This document shows positions 1 through 10,556 of a DNA stretch of 64,000 bases, piece after piece. The stretch is from Romanomermis culicivorax. Taxonomy: Eukaryota; Nematoda; Enoplea; Mermithida; Mermithidae. Position numbers and translations under genes: made by a program. Positions within the stretch are counted from its first letter, which is position 1. Each line of letters opens with the position of its first letter. A model generated the notes under the pieces. That model saw only the letters and a program-made list of their open reading frames with translations. It was not told the origin of the DNA and made no database searches. The stretch is taken from assembly GCA_963922205.1 (NCBI GenBank), contig CAWUHX010000037.1, positions 1,572,075 to 1,636,074 of the forward strand, written 5' to 3'.

Positions 1-716
1 TTACCTCATTTCAAGTAAGTTTTGATGTTATACTTGAAACATGTCTTAGTTCTATAGACTTATAGCTAATGAGAGTAAAAATTGTTATAAGCTTTTACTG
101 TAATATTTTGTGGTAAAACATGCACAGTTTAAATTGTACTGAAAACAAAGTATGGTACATATTTTTAGTTCAGGTAGATGTTAACCTATAGTAGAAGAAA
201 TAGTAGAATTGTACAGTAAATAACTGGTATAACAAAGAGATAGTTAACTTTCCTAAAACTTACCAAAGAGCAGGTGTCAATTACTGTATAATTTGGTATT
301 GAATGTATGTATGTATGTATATATGTATGTATATATGTATGTATATATGTATGTATATATGTATGAATATATGTATGTATGTATGCATGTATGTGTCTAT
401 GCAAGTATGTAGGTATGTATGTATGTATGTAGGTATGTAATTAGCCAGGTAGATCGATGAAACATTGTTTCTAGAATACTCTAGAGGATTTCAGTTATTT
501 ACAAAATTTTATACAATAAGAAAATTTATGATAAAAAATAGTTTGCATGTGTAAAATATAGATTTGATAATGCAAGGAAAAATATAGTAAGAAAAACTAA
601 GAAATAAAAAAGAGTGTTAATAGACTTTGCACCTACTAGTAATCATTAACAAAAATTTTTTGTTTTAATTAAAATAATTTTTCAAATTTGTAAAATTTCA
701 GCAGTTACGCCTAGAG
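1..716. other. AT-rich non-coding stretch with microsatellite
   Basis: I see no gene here. It holds a TATG/TATA microsatellite (separate entry) and AT-rich sequence. A possible 3' splice site (pyrimidine-rich run then CAG near 701) lies just before the small candidate gene at 717. Confidence 0.5.
301..440. repeat. GTAT/ATGT tetranucleotide microsatellite
   Basis: About 140 bp of GTAT-type tetranucleotide repeats interrupted by TATATA units. The reading frame across it (repeating His-Thr-Tyr-Ile) is a repeat artefact and not a gene. Confidence 0.9.
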
Positions 717-887
717 ATGGCAGCAGCGAGCGCAGTCATCATCATTGTATATATAATTGTATATAGTAATTTAAGTAAGTAGAAATTTTTGCAAAAATTT
801 TAAAAACTTAATGTTTTTTTATTTTTAGGTAATATTTGTATATATTTTTATTGTTGTATATTGTTTAAGAAAATAAAATTAAATTAA
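717..887 (+). CDS. candidate two-exon microprotein with one membrane helix
   Basis: An ATG at 717 opens a 58-nt exon that ends at a strong donor (GTAAGT at 775-780). A TTTTTAG acceptor ends at 828. Splicing out 775-828 joins the frame to a stop at 885-887, giving about 38 residues. The N-terminal half is an Ala/Val/Ile/Tyr hydrophobic run that could span a membrane, and the C-terminus is Lys-rich. An AATAAA lies at 872-877, overlapping the end of the frame. Visible: splice-like sites and poly(A)-like signal. Inferred: that it is expressed at all. It lies beyond the capsid end of the Polinton cluster, so it could be a Polinton small membrane protein, a host microprotein or chance. Confidence 0.25.
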
Positions 888-1235
888 AATCAATGAAATT
901 TTAGTTATTGCATTTTATTTTAGTGGTTGCTACTCTAGAGTTCTAGTGTGTCATCTGATGGAAAATGAAAAGGGGTTACTGTAGTAAAATAATTAAAGGT
1001 GTATGAATGAATGAATAATAAAAGAGTAAGTGGGATGTAGAGAACATGTGCAGAAATAATTGCATAAAAAGTAGAGTGTTGCTCATATTGAGATTTGTTA
1101 TCTTTTTTATATATAGAGCTTTCTGTAGGTCTTAGGATAAAAAAGAAGGTGCAAGATAATTACCAAGAGTACTCTAGAACTGAAGGAGGGAATGAGGGAA
1201 GGAAGCTCATTTATAATTAGAAATAAATTAAAAGA
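888..1235. other. non-coding AT-rich spacer
   Basis: No coding signal or recognisable RNA gene. It lies between the candidate microgene and a MITE copy. Confidence 0.4.
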
Positions 1236-1484
1236 CTATAGTCTGTTTTTTATAAAATGCTTCCAAATAGATAAGTGACATAGATCAGTACTGTGGCCAA
1301 AACCGTTTACATGGAGCTCTTTCTGTGAAATCCTTTGCTCTAAAAGTTGTTAAAGGTTATGTCAATATGCTCACAAGTTTCCAGTCCTGTACGATATATT
1401 GTTCATCAGCAAATCTTGAAAATCTGAAATACTACTTGCTTTCCACTCTCAGTCTTTAGAAGCATTTAAAAAAACAGACTATAG
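1236..1484 (+). mobile_element. MITE family copy 1 (about 249 bp)
   Basis: A short non-autonomous element with terminal inverted repeats. The left end reads CTATAGTCTG and the right end reads CAGACTATAG, and the complementarity extends inward through a conserved AAATGCTTC/GAAGCATTT block. The interior matches the three other copies listed at 46.3, 54.6 and 58.1 kb, including an AAGTTGTTAAAGG-like block followed by TGCTCACAA. No coding capacity. The TATA at both ends fits a TA target-site preference (Tc1/mariner-like), but this is inference. Confidence 0.8.
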
Positions 1485-2025
1485 TTCTAAACAATAGATA
1501 ATGAGAGGGGTAGTATAAACAAAACTATAAGTGCTTTTTAATATTATAAAAAGCTAAAATGTATATAATATAGATATATAGCGCATTTAAATACTATAAT
1601 CCATAAAAGTTTCACAATTTTTATCAATCAATACGAGAGAGTCAAATTCTGCATATATAAGTGCTTCAATACCACCATTGGGTATATCTTCACAAAAATT
1701 CATTTGTAAACTGGTGGTTCCTTCACGTATGAGTTCCCAAAAATTACCATCCATCCCATTAGGAGTCAAATCAAAAACAAAAAGTGTGTTGTGCTATGTA
1801 AAAGAATTTCCAGTAATTTCATTGCCCTTGTTATCTGTACCAATTCCTAAACCTTCAAATAATTGTATAAAAGTGCCAAAATGTTTGTTGTCTTTAAAAT
1901 TTAACATATAAGGTGTAGTAGGTAATATTGTAGTACCACTACTTATTTTAATTCCATTCAACCCAAAATGTTTGAAATTGAAGTGGCTTCCATAATAATC
2001 ACCCCTAGCAGCCGCACCATCAACA

Positions 2026-2576
2026 GTACTTTTCTGTTATATCCCCCGCACATTTTTTTTTCAATACCCCCGGCACCAATTTATAGTACCGCAATTAATT
2101 GGACTTTTTCTAGTGTTTGAACACTTGAGAAAGCTAACCAGCACATTTTCAAAGCGTGGAATGGCCCCTACAGAAAAATCCTACCGACATCAAGAATCGA
2201 ACCTGGTCCACCAGCCTGTGGACTTAATGCGTGTACGACTACACAATTTCCCCAGAAAATATTCAACACTACATTCCTTCAAGTAAGACCCTTGATAATA
2301 TTTAAACTAACAACTTCATTTGGAAGAGCCTCATCAGCGTTGCGCCCTACGGGCCCAGCTGCTGTACCCTAAGCCTAAGCCTAAGGAGAATTTTAAAGGA
2401 AAAATAAATTATTAAAATACTAAACTCAAATTAAATCATTAAATTTATTATTAAAATACTAAACTCAAATTAGATTTACAAATTCGTTGACTTTCGACAA
2501 TATATATGAATTCAGCATTTCTCTGGTACTTCAAAATTAAAAAAAAAATATGTGCCGGGGTTAAACAGAAAAGTAC
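2026..2576. mobile_element. Mutator-like non-autonomous element inside the capsid gene
   Basis: About 551 bp with ~38-bp terminal inverted repeats. The left end starts GTACTTTTCTGTT and continues to a CCCCCGCACAT-T9 block; the right end is the inverted equivalent ending CAGAAAAGTAC. It is flanked by a direct repeat CCATCAACA (2017-2025 and 2578-2586), which extends to 10 bp with one mismatch. A 9-10 bp duplication is characteristic of Mutator-like elements. No transposase frame is present. Removing one flank copy and the element would let the capsid frame read across the site, which supports the boundaries. The interior carries a tRNA-like stretch and a short CCTAAG run. Confidence 0.8.
2190..2262 (-). 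other. tRNA-like / SINE-like segment
   Basis: On the minus strand there is a B-box-like GGTTCGATTC (around 2195-2206) and, about 45 bp upstream, a weaker A-box-like GTGTAGTCGTACACGC. The spacing resembles a tRNA or tRNA-derived SINE head. I could not form a convincing acceptor stem, so this is a relic or a chance match. Confidence 0.3.
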
Positions 2577-3701
2577 CCCATCAACAAGCACCACAATGAG
2601 ATGATGAGGTAAAGGACCTGTGAAGAACGAGTTTAAATGAGCTGAGTACGACTAGCTGTTATGTATAGACTTGTAACATGACATCAAAAAATAGGGTATT
2701 TTGCAGCCGTATTTTGTAACATTGATGCAATAGCTAGATTAATATTATCTGCAACTTCAACTTTTTTAATAAATAAAGACATGCTTTTAACCTTGATCTT
2801 ATAAGCTTTGTTGTCAGTAGATATAAATTTATGCAAACAAAAATCATCTCGATGTCTGTATAAATCAATTTTGCAGGTACATTGATTCAATGGAAAGCAT
2901 TCTTGCATAAATAGATCCGCATGTATAGGGGCCATTAATTCAATAACTGTACTGTTTTTGAACATTTGATATCTTTCCAAAGCACACTTGTTTTTCTTTA
3001 TATCAAGAGCATCGTCATTTTCAAAAGTATATCCAGCAGCTGCAACGTGTGTCCATTTAGCATCATGACCATAGTTCAATTTGGTTTCCAAATAAGATCT
3101 GTAAGCGTATCTATCCCCACTAAAATGTTAAAATTAAAAAACACGTGGACATACATTTAATTATAAAACTTTCCCGTCAGATACTAATTTTCCATTTAGA
3201 TAAATTTTGATCTGTTTCAAAAATGTTTTGCTGATCAAACTAATTGGTGCTACAATGTTACCATTGAGATTGTTGTTGGCATCCAATGTTAAAGTGCAAG
3301 CAGCACCATTAGCTTTCCTAATTCGAATAGTAAAATATATAAAATTTTTTGATAAATCCAGCATATATGAATCAGGTGAAATAACAAATTTGTAGGGTCC
3401 TTCATTAGTACAAGGATTTTGGACCTGAATTTCAGACCAAAAACTTCTACGAATAGCAACTTGTGTTGGAGGTATGGTAAATAAATCTAGTTCAGTTTTA
3501 CTACTAGGAGACAATGCAGCATCAATAAATTTACTCATTTTGAATTGATATCCTTGAAACTGACTACTCTAGGTGAAATCTTTTTTAAGAATGAGGAACA
3601 TCATTTTAGATGTTTAGGTTTATGTTGTTTTTGATGCTGATGATGATGATGACCATTATTTAATTTTTTATTGCTTTATCAACAAACGGTTGTGTAATTT
3701 T

Positions 3702-4247
3702 TTAACATTTAGGCGACAAATCATGTAATAAATCAATAATATGTGATCCTTCAAATATTTTCCCATCAATTAGTACTTGGCCTTGCTTATTAACATTTAT
3801 ACTACAGTTATGTGGCACATGTTCCAATAATAATGATGCTGAATGTTCAAATTGTTTAGGAATACCGCTGAGTAACTTTTCATCATTCAGCCAATTTTTT
3901 TCTTTCTGTTTCAAATTAGCACCATCATTTTCATTTTCATTATCATCAATAACTTTTTGTTCCAAAATCACTGTAGAGGGTTGAGTGTTTTCATGTTCAA
4001 AACTTAAATATTGTGAAAATAATTGTTAGTACATTTTGTAATGTTCTTTAGGTATTAATGTATTATCCTTCAAAATGTGCTCTAATTTGTTAGGATACAT
4101 GTCAACTTGTTTAGCTATACCTGTCTTTTCATTTGCGCTCGAAGAAGAAGAAGAAGCCTGAGGGTTATTCAACTTACTCAGAATCTCATGAGGAATGCAA
4201 GCAAATTTACTAGCAAATTTTATTCTATAATAATTTCTCTGTAGCAA
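3702..4247 (-). pseudogene. Polinton minor virion-type protein, one in-frame stop
   Basis: One reading frame of about 180 codons broken by a single TAA at 4026-4028; the same frame continues on both sides, so the two pieces are one gene. The C-terminal part shows a pattern I associate with a conserved Polinton protein located next to the capsid gene: a 'GIPKQFEHSASLLLEH' helix, then a 'GQVLIDGKIFEGSHIIDLL' segment. The N-terminal part has a poly-Ser stretch and 'LEHILKDNTLIPKEHYKMY'. It overlaps the upstream gene by about 20 nt in another frame. Role in the virion is inferred from position. The apparent start codon is TTG, so the true start may lie elsewhere. Confidence 0.55.
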
Positions 4248-4521
4248 AAATTGCTAGCGTAGATAATAAAGCTGGTAATACTAGAGGTAAAAATGCTCCA
4301 CCACTTTGAACAATTCTTGTACATTTATTAGGTACGTCTTTTTTCTTGTTTTTTCTGTGTCTTGTAGCTGAAGCTCTAAGTAATAATTTATGTTCCGCCA
4401 ATTTCTTTTTTAACTTTGAATTTATAGTGATATTACCATTCAATATGTTTAAACAAATTTGGGATATACAACAGATCAAATCCGGGGAAGAATGTTGAAG
4501 AAGACACATCTTTGAACACAA
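4225..4521 (-). CDS. Polinton PX-like basic/hydrophobic minor protein
   Basis: 98 codons. The N-terminal half is helical with 'LICCISQICLNILNGNI', followed by a Lys/Arg-rich segment (KKKLAEHKLLLRASATRHRKNKKK) and a hydrophobic glycine-led tail 'VQSGGAFLPLVLPALLSTLA'. This basic-then-'GGFLP'-hydrophobic layout is typical of the small membrane-active or core proteins of Polintons and adintoviruses. It sits directly upstream of the minor-protein gene and overlaps it by about 20 nt, consistent with compact viral gene packing. No stop inside. Function is inferred from layout and position. Confidence 0.5.
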   Translation of the reverse strand: MCSKMCLLQHSSPDLICCISQICLNILNGNITINSKLKKKLAEHKLLLRASATRHRKNKKKDVPNKCTRIVQSGGAFLPLVLPALLSTLAIFATEKLL

Positions 4522-4766
4522 CTTGAATTTTTCAACACATTGAGCTTGTGAATATATTTCTTCAATCTAGAAGCCATACAAAACAGACCATACAGTACAG
4601 AAAAATATTACAATAATGACCAAATGTTAAATGAACATTGAAACAGTTGATGTATTACATTAAGATAGTAATGAAGCTTCATTTTGTATAATAATATTCA
4701 ACTCTTTGTGTCTAGAAAAAGCACACAAATTATTCATATTCATAAAAGAGAGTTTATGAGTTGTAT

Positions 4767-4979
4767 CTAGTTTAAAAAAGTATCCTCTAAAAAAATAGAG
4801 CAAGCTTGGATCATATCTAATTCCATTAGTGATATTTTAGCAAAACACCAAAATTGTGTAACTTTTTTAGGCCCCATAGGTAAACCAACTTCATGATGTA
4901 AATGATTGCAGGCCTTAGCTAAGTCTTTGTAAAAAATCTTGGCTCCGGGGGAGGAACGAGTCCGAAACAAATCAGCCAT
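4767..4979 (-). CDS. small hypothetical Polinton-region protein
   Basis: 70 codons starting with ATG (MADLFRTRSSPGAK). I do not recognise it. It is neither strongly hydrophobic nor cysteine-rich. It is collinear with the capsid-cluster genes, with spacing compatible with a small Polinton gene, and may be a remnant of a longer one. An alternative is a chance frame. Confidence 0.3.
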   Translation of the reverse strand: MADLFRTRSSPGAKIFYKDLAKACNHLHHEVGLPMGPKKVTQFWCFAKISLMELDMIQACSIFLEDTFLN

Positions 4980-5312
4980 CTTGGCTTTCTGTTTGTTGGT
5001 AAGTATTTTATCTCAAATAAAAATAATATTATAATTTAATAAGTAGATAGGTGAAATAGATATAAAATTTTATACCTTTTACTTTATTTTGCGCCATTCT
5101 GACGTAAACTTCAAATGCGGGGGACAATGTAATTGACACAAAACAAGCAAACAAAATATAGAAAAACGACCAACCTCTTCCAAAATTTTGACTAAACTGA
5201 TGTACTGTAAAATATTTTTTTCTGACTACGTAATAAATCTACGGTATCAATATATAGTGTAATCTAGTACCTTTGATGTACAAATTTTGAAATTTACTGG
5301 TACAGCTACAGC
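4980..5312. other. Polinton spacer left of the LINE
   Basis: No gene recognised. This is AT-rich DNA between the small hypothetical protein and the LINE insertion site. It continues at 10209 on the far side of the LINE. Confidence 0.4.
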
Positions 5313-5549
5313 AAGAAAATACAGTAGAGTTTTTTCAATCAGTTGTTGGTGTAGAAAGGTGGCTTCGGTTTTTTTCTCTGTGAAAAATTTACATGCCAGC
5401 CTATAATACTGCATTGTAGTTTTTTTGCATCATTTTTTGCTGGGCTATGATATAGTGTCAAGGTCCCCTTGTGTTTTTCTACGAGAAATTTTCACCAGGC
5501 TCGAGCAAATTTTGTTGGATGTTTTCTACATTATTTTTATATTGAAATA

Positions 5550-6170
5550 TGGATAAACGAAGGGGGGCAATGGAAAATTTGGAAAATTCGAAACAGCAAA
5601 AGTTAGACAGTCGAATCGACAGCAATGAAAAAACGTCTGTTGAAGATTGAATCAAGTCCTTGGAGTGAAGAATCGAATCGATTGAACGAATCATCCGGAA
5701 ATAGTTTGGGTGGTTCTTCAACTTTCTGACAGATACATACAAAATCGATATCAAGTCGACGGTGGAACAAAAACAGCAGGAAATTCGTCATTTTATATCT
5801 GAAAAAATGGTGATGGTGGAGGAAGAAGTTGAGTCCCTAAAGATCAACTGGATTGGCGTTTTTCCAAACAAAGAAGGCTTCTAAGGTCAGGCAGAAGTCA
5901 TCTTGGCGAGTTGGGAACACAAACAAAAAGTAGCAATCCAGGCCAAAAATCTAGCCAATTTTAACAAAACTAGAAAACCTCCAATGATTTTCAGGGAGGA
6001 TTTGACAAGGAAACTACGTCAAGAAAAGTGGGAAAAATTTGCCAAAAAAAATTATTGCAACAGCCAGTTTTTTTTGTTTCTCATTTTTTTTTCCTGTTCT
6101 GGGTTAATGTGTAAACTAATCTTTCTTTCTTTTTCCGTCATATTTTTTCTTGCTGTTTTAACATGTTAAT
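5550..6170 (+). pseudogene. LINE ORF1 relic
   Basis: A reading frame from an ATG near 5550 gives a Glu/Lys/Gln-rich, coiled-coil-like start. It is broken by several stops (for example TGA after 'KTSVED') and continues around 5900 with 'KAVIQAKNLANFNKTRKPPMIF'-type sequence followed by 'REDLTRKLRQEKWEKF'. The last motif resembles the end of the L1-type ORF1 C-terminal domain. It would be an RNA-binding chaperone. Too broken to be functional. Confidence 0.45.
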
Positions 6171-6540
6171 AAAAATATTCAAGGGTAGAAATAAAATAGT
6201 GGTAAATTTAGCATCACCTTGAAGTGATGCATACTTCGTGCCCTTTGGGGTTTAAATTAATTGTTACCTATGCGCCTCAAGCTTCGGCTTGCAGGTTTTC
6301 AATCTTCATCAAGTAGCAGCTTGTAAACTTGAAACAAGAAATTTCATTTTTATAAAATTTTAACAACTAATCTATTTCTAAAAAAGGAAAACGAATTTTT
6401 TGGAGATGCAAAACTCAGGTGAAAAAAATCTACAAAAAATTAGTAAATGGCCCAGCAAATGACGCATTTTTTTCTTTGTCTTATGTCATATAAATTAACC
6501 TTCTTATTATTGAACCGTAAATCTAAAATATGAGGCTAAG

Positions 6541-7360
6541 AGGAAACAAATATTTTATTATGCAAAGTCAAACAAAGTTGATATCCTATTTTTGCAGGAA
6601 ACTCATGTTGTACCAGAAATAGCAAATAGGATAAGACTAGAGTGGGGCTGCAGTTGTCAATCAAATTTTTTATCAAATGGGCGATCCAATTCTAAGGGAG
6701 TTGCCGTACTGTTAAACAATACATTTGTACATGAAGTCCTTGGAGTGAAAACAGACAAAGACGGTAGATATGTGTTTTTAGAATTAAAATTTGACGAACA
6801 ACTGTTAGTTTTGGTGAATGTGTATGCACCAGTGCTTGAGAAAAGAACAACTGAATTTTTTTGATGAACTCTTTGCTGAATTGAAAGATTTTCACATGAA
6901 AGAGGGATCAGTAATTATGGGTGGAGACTTCAACGTCACCTTAAATGAGAAACTAGACGAAGTAGGAGGAAAAGAAGGGACCACAAAAAAACGCTCAGTA
7001 GCAAAAGTATTGGAATGTATCTCGAAGCTTGATCTAGTGGATGTCTATAGAGCTATGTATTCCTCCAAAAATAGTCATTCCTGGAGTCTGTCAAATCAAA
7101 GTGTAAAGTGTCATCTGGATTATTTTTTCATCTCCGAAGAAATTGTTACACAAGTAAGTGATTGCAGCATCATTAGTGGACTACCTTCAGACCACAAGGC
7201 TGTCATGTGTCAGCTAGTAGGAAATCTTTACAGGAAAAGAGGTCCAGGTTTCTGGCACTTCAATAACACTCTAAAGAATGACCAAAATTACAAGCAACTG
7301 CTTGAAGAAATAATAAAAGAAGCCCTTGCAGACTATAAAAACTTGGAAAATAAAAAATAA
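6541..7360 (+). pseudogene. LINE ORF2: AP endonuclease domain, frameshifted
   Basis: Apurinic/apyrimidinic-type endonuclease that would nick the target for first-strand priming. Visible motifs: 'LQETHV' (catalytic Glu, ~6588), 'VNVYAP' (~6818), 'MGGDFN' (catalytic Asp/Asn, ~6920) and 'SDHKAV' (catalytic Asp-His, ~7190). The first part is in one frame and the rest in another; the shift falls near 6840-6865, at a T-run where both frames overlap. The region downstream (7415-7860) continues as the linker towards RT and has more shifts. Confidence 0.85.
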
Positions 7361-7414
7361 AACTATTATATACTGCAAGGAAATTTCAAAAAAGAGAAAG
7401 AACCAAGAAATTGT

Positions 7415-9032
7415 TTGAGGACAGAATTACAGTCACTACAGAGACAAATAGATAACTTAGACGTTGGAGGAAACCAAGAAAGATATAATGTTGTAAATGC
7501 AGAACTCCAAGAAATTATGAAGATGAAAATAGCTTTTTCAATGGAAAAAACAAAACTAAGATGGAATCTACAAGGAGAAAAGCCAAACAAATATTTTTTG
7601 AACATGGAGAAAAGAAACTATAATAGAAAACATAAGCAGTTTACAAGATGCACAAGGAAACCTTATGACAGTCCCTCAAGAAATAATGAATAGACTACAT
7701 GGTTTCTACAATAAACTGTACCAAAAAAGAAATTTTGCCCAACTCGTTCAGGAGAAGTTTTTTGAAAAAAAGCAAAACATAAATATGAGCAGTAACAAAT
7801 GAGACCAAAGAATATGTGGAAAGAGACATAGGTACCATAGAGTACCATAAAGTGGTTCAAAGCATGAAAAATGGTAAGTCTCCCAGAGATGATGGTCTCA
7901 TGGTAGAATTCTACAAAACATACTAGGAGTTGGTAAGAGTGCCTTTAATGGAATCTTTGAACTATCCCAGAGGAGAAGTATAATAACATTAATTCCAAAA
8001 CCTGGAAAAGACCTAGGTGATGTGTCCAGTGAAAATATAAGGTACATACTGGATATCATTGATCATTGTAAAAAAACAGGAAAAGCAGGTTATCTGGTTT
8101 CTCTTGATATAGAAAAAGCATTTGATTCATGGGATTGGAGGTTCATGATAATTTCATTGAGGAAGTTCAATTTCAGCAAAAAATTCTCCAATTGGATAAA
8201 TACACTATATAATGGAGCTGAAGTAGTGGTACAAAATGCAGGTTTCTCAACCAAGTGATTCAAACTACAAAGAAGTGTCCATCAAGGATGTCCTCTCTCA
8301 CCGTATATCTCCATATGTGCAGTGGAACTTTTAGCTATAAATCTACGTGAATCAAAAGAATATAAAGGGTTGGAAATAAAAAGTGAAACTCATAAAGTTT
8401 CGATGTATGCAGATGACACTACAATTCCAGTTGAGGATGAAAAAGACCTGGAAAATGATATATTGAATAAATTTGCTGACCTCTCAGGTTTGAAGTTTAA
8501 TCTGAACAAGACACAAATACTGGGATTAGGAGAAAATCCTAGCAGAGAAACATGTCTATGTAAATGCCTGGTCAAAGATATGCTAAAAATACTGGGTATA
8601 CACTTCTCCTACAATAACAAGTTCATGAACATAAAAAATTTTGGTGAAAAAATTATAAAATGTCAGAGAAAATGTGAAATATGGAAGTCCCGATGGTTAA
8701 CATTCTTTGGGAAGGTCACAGTGTGGAACTAATTAATCATGTCCACATTGAACTATGATTTTATAAATCTGCCCGTGAGTAAGGAAATTGTGAGAGAACT
8801 AAAAAAAATGCGGCAGAACTTCATGTGGAATGGATCGAAAGGGAAAATAAAATCCACAGTAATGATACAGAATTATAAAAATGGTGGTATGAAGATGCCA
8901 GATGTGCAAATTTCAGTCACAGCTCTCAAATCAAAATGGATCAAGAGGCTAGTAAATCATCCTGGAACATGGAGTACGTTAGGAACATGTGAGCTAGCCA
9001 AGGTGGGAGGATTGGCAGAACTGATTCAGTAG
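7415..9032 (+). pseudogene. LINE ORF2: reverse transcriptase domain
   Basis: Reverse transcriptase of the LINE in several frame fragments. 'IPKPGKD' (~7995) is followed by an apparent internal deletion, then 'YLVSLDIEKAFDSWDW' (~8095), 'HQGCPLSPY' (~8280) and the catalytic 'MYADDT' box (~8403). The thumb segment includes 'LSGLKFNLNKTQILGLG'. The metal-binding Asp pair in YADD is intact, but stops at ~8258 and ~8732 and the deletion make the copy dead. Confidence 0.85.
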
Positions 9033-9050
9033 AATTTTTCCACAAGCAAA

Positions 9051-10016
9051 TTGAAAATATACTTGTCACCCTTTTACACAGAAGTACTTGACACTCTTCA
9101 ATACATTCCCATTAGTAATATGCTCGAGATTGCTTCACCTCCTAAAGTTATTCTACAAAGAATGAATAACAACAGATGTGCGTTAATAGACAAAAAATCT
9201 ATCTTCTTATGGAATATACAAGCAACAAAATTTAATTACTTATATTCTTGGTTAGAAGATAGATGGTCCATCAAAAGCTATGAGAAATTAAAGAGTGAAG
9301 GAATCAAAATTAGCTGGATGGACTACGCTAAAGTAATTTTTGCTATACCTAAACAATGGAAACAGTTTCTAAGCTGATATCAAACATATTGGAGTGAATT
9401 TGAATACAACATACAATCCTTCAATATTAATGACTTAGATAAAGCAAAAAAACACATGATTGAAGCAAAACAAAGTATCTGAAAAGGCGAACAAGCTTGG
9501 AGAAAAAACTACAACTCCCAGCAGGAAGGGATTTTGACGATTCTTGGAAAATTCTGAGCACACTCAAAGTTGGCAACAAATATAAGCAATTTCAGTCCAG
9601 AAGTCTCCATAACATACTGATTACCCCTTACTGCTTACAAAATATAAAATACAGGTATCCGACAAATGCCAACACTGTGACAAAAAAGCAGATATACTAC
9701 ACATACTTGCAGAATGTCCTGTAGTAAAATATTTTGAAATGATGTAAAACATGCTGTGACAAAGTCTGTAGAACCAAATTTCAGATTTGAAAAAACTGAC
9801 ATAATCTTAAGAAACAAACTGCCAGAAAATAACATAATTTCAAATGTTATAAATATTCTGATAATTTTTACAAAATTTCACATATACAATGTTGCAAATA
9901 CAACAGAGCAATTATGCTTTGAACACTTTAGAAATGACCTTAGCTGCTTCCTAAAGGTTTTGGATCATCATGCGTATGATACAGAAAAATCTATCCTGGA
10001 ACTTGTGATGTCATAA
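9051..10016 (+). pseudogene. LINE ORF2: C-terminal region with Cys/His motif
   Basis: Fragments of the ORF2 C-terminus. Around 9665-9720 one frame reads a Cys-x2-Cys ... His-x4-Cys pattern (CQHC ... HILAEC) typical of the C-terminal zinc motif of L1/Tx1 elements. The last fragment ends near 10016 and the 3' untranslated region and tail follow. Several frames are involved, so indels are common. Confidence 0.6.
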
Positions 10017-10360
10017 AATGGAAATCAACTCAACATTTAAAAAAGGAGAATATGTTGTGAGCCACCCCTTAGCCTCAAGAATGGGTAGTACTATGAATAT
10101 GTTGTTTTCGTTTTTCCTTTGCATGTGTACTAAATATTTTATTTGTATGATATGTAAATATTCTAAATAAAACTCTTCTTTGAAAAAAAAGAAAAGAAAA
10201 TACAGTAGGATTGAAAATATATATTTTGAAACACGCTCATAATTACATTAACTGACCATGATTCTGAGGACATTGTAAAATTTTTTCTACAAAGGGTAGT
10301 TAGGGTATTATATGTAATTTATAATTTTACCATAAATATTCACTATCTATTTTTTGTATT

Positions 10361-10555
10361 TCATATCCTAAACTCTGTAACATTTACAGTTTCTCCATTT
10401 TCATAAAATTGAAAAGGATATCGTACCCATACAATAAAAACAGCTATGAAAAGAATTACAGTGATACTGTTGAAAAAAGTGTATTTACTGTATAACATAT
10501 TGATAAATAATAAGATCCGACTAACTTGTAAAAAGTTTTTTGTAAAAATGATCAA
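10361..10555 (-). CDS. small single-pass membrane protein (Polinton)
   Basis: Up to 64 codons with a central hydrophobic helix (ITVILFIAVFIVWV), then a polar tail with an N-x-T site near the C-terminus. Polintons and adintoviruses carry small membrane proteins of this kind, but I cannot assign a family. It begins directly after the packaging ATPase stop. The first in-frame start is TTG, so initiation is uncertain. Confidence 0.4.
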   Translation of the reverse strand: MIIFTKNFLQVSRILLFINMLYSKYTFFNSITVILFIAVFIVWVRYPFQFYENGETVNVTEFRI

Positions 10556-10556
10556 T

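Larger units (their letters stand above)
1587..3538 (-). pseudogene. Polinton major capsid protein (adenovirus hexon-like), interrupted
   Basis: Double-jelly-roll major capsid protein of a Polinton/Maverick, which would form the icosahedral shell. The N-terminal part (3538-3161) has the family opening 'ELDLFTIPPTQ' and a jelly-roll pattern ending in 'LNGKLVSDG'. The middle (3091-2684) contains 'ERYQMFKNS', 'LFMQECFPLNQ' and ends near 'TAAKYPI'. The C-terminal part (2016-1587) contains 'NFKHFGLNG', 'LFVFDLTP' and 'YAEFDSLV'. A ~60-bp gap at 3092-3160 looks like an intron, ending in TTTTAG, but the frame does not join cleanly, so an indel is likely. A TAG stop lies at 1794-1796. A 551-bp terminal-repeat element (2026-2576) sits inside the gene, and the frame resumes on its far side. 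Family assignment rests on remembered motifs and is fairly secure; the gene is clearly non-functional. Confidence 0.8.
5328..10193 (+). mobile_element. L1/Tx1-type LINE, near full length, with target-site duplication
   Basis: The element is bounded by a perfect 15-bp direct repeat, AAGAAAATACAGTAG (5313-5327 and 10194-10208), and ends in an A-rich tail preceded by AATAAA. It contains a degraded ORF1 (about 5550-6170) and an ORF2 with AP endonuclease, reverse transcriptase and a C-terminal CCHC motif. The 4.87-kb length, both domains and the intact duplication show a complete insertion by target-primed reverse transcription. It separates two halves of the Polinton capsid cluster. The RT and endonuclease resemble the L1/Tx1 group; exact clade needs a tree. 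Confidence 0.9.

Noticed and set aside
186-404. Open frame encoding repeated His-Thr-Tyr-Ile
   Set aside because: Produced by the tetranucleotide microsatellite.
2361-2386. Run of CCTAAG units resembling a TTAGGC (nematode-type) telomere repeat
   Set aside because: Only about three units, internal to a transposon-like element; too short to indicate a telomere or a taxon.
3092-3160. Clean intron in the capsid gene
   Set aside because: An acceptor-like TTTTAG is present, but no GT donor joins the frames correctly; an indel or decay must be assumed.
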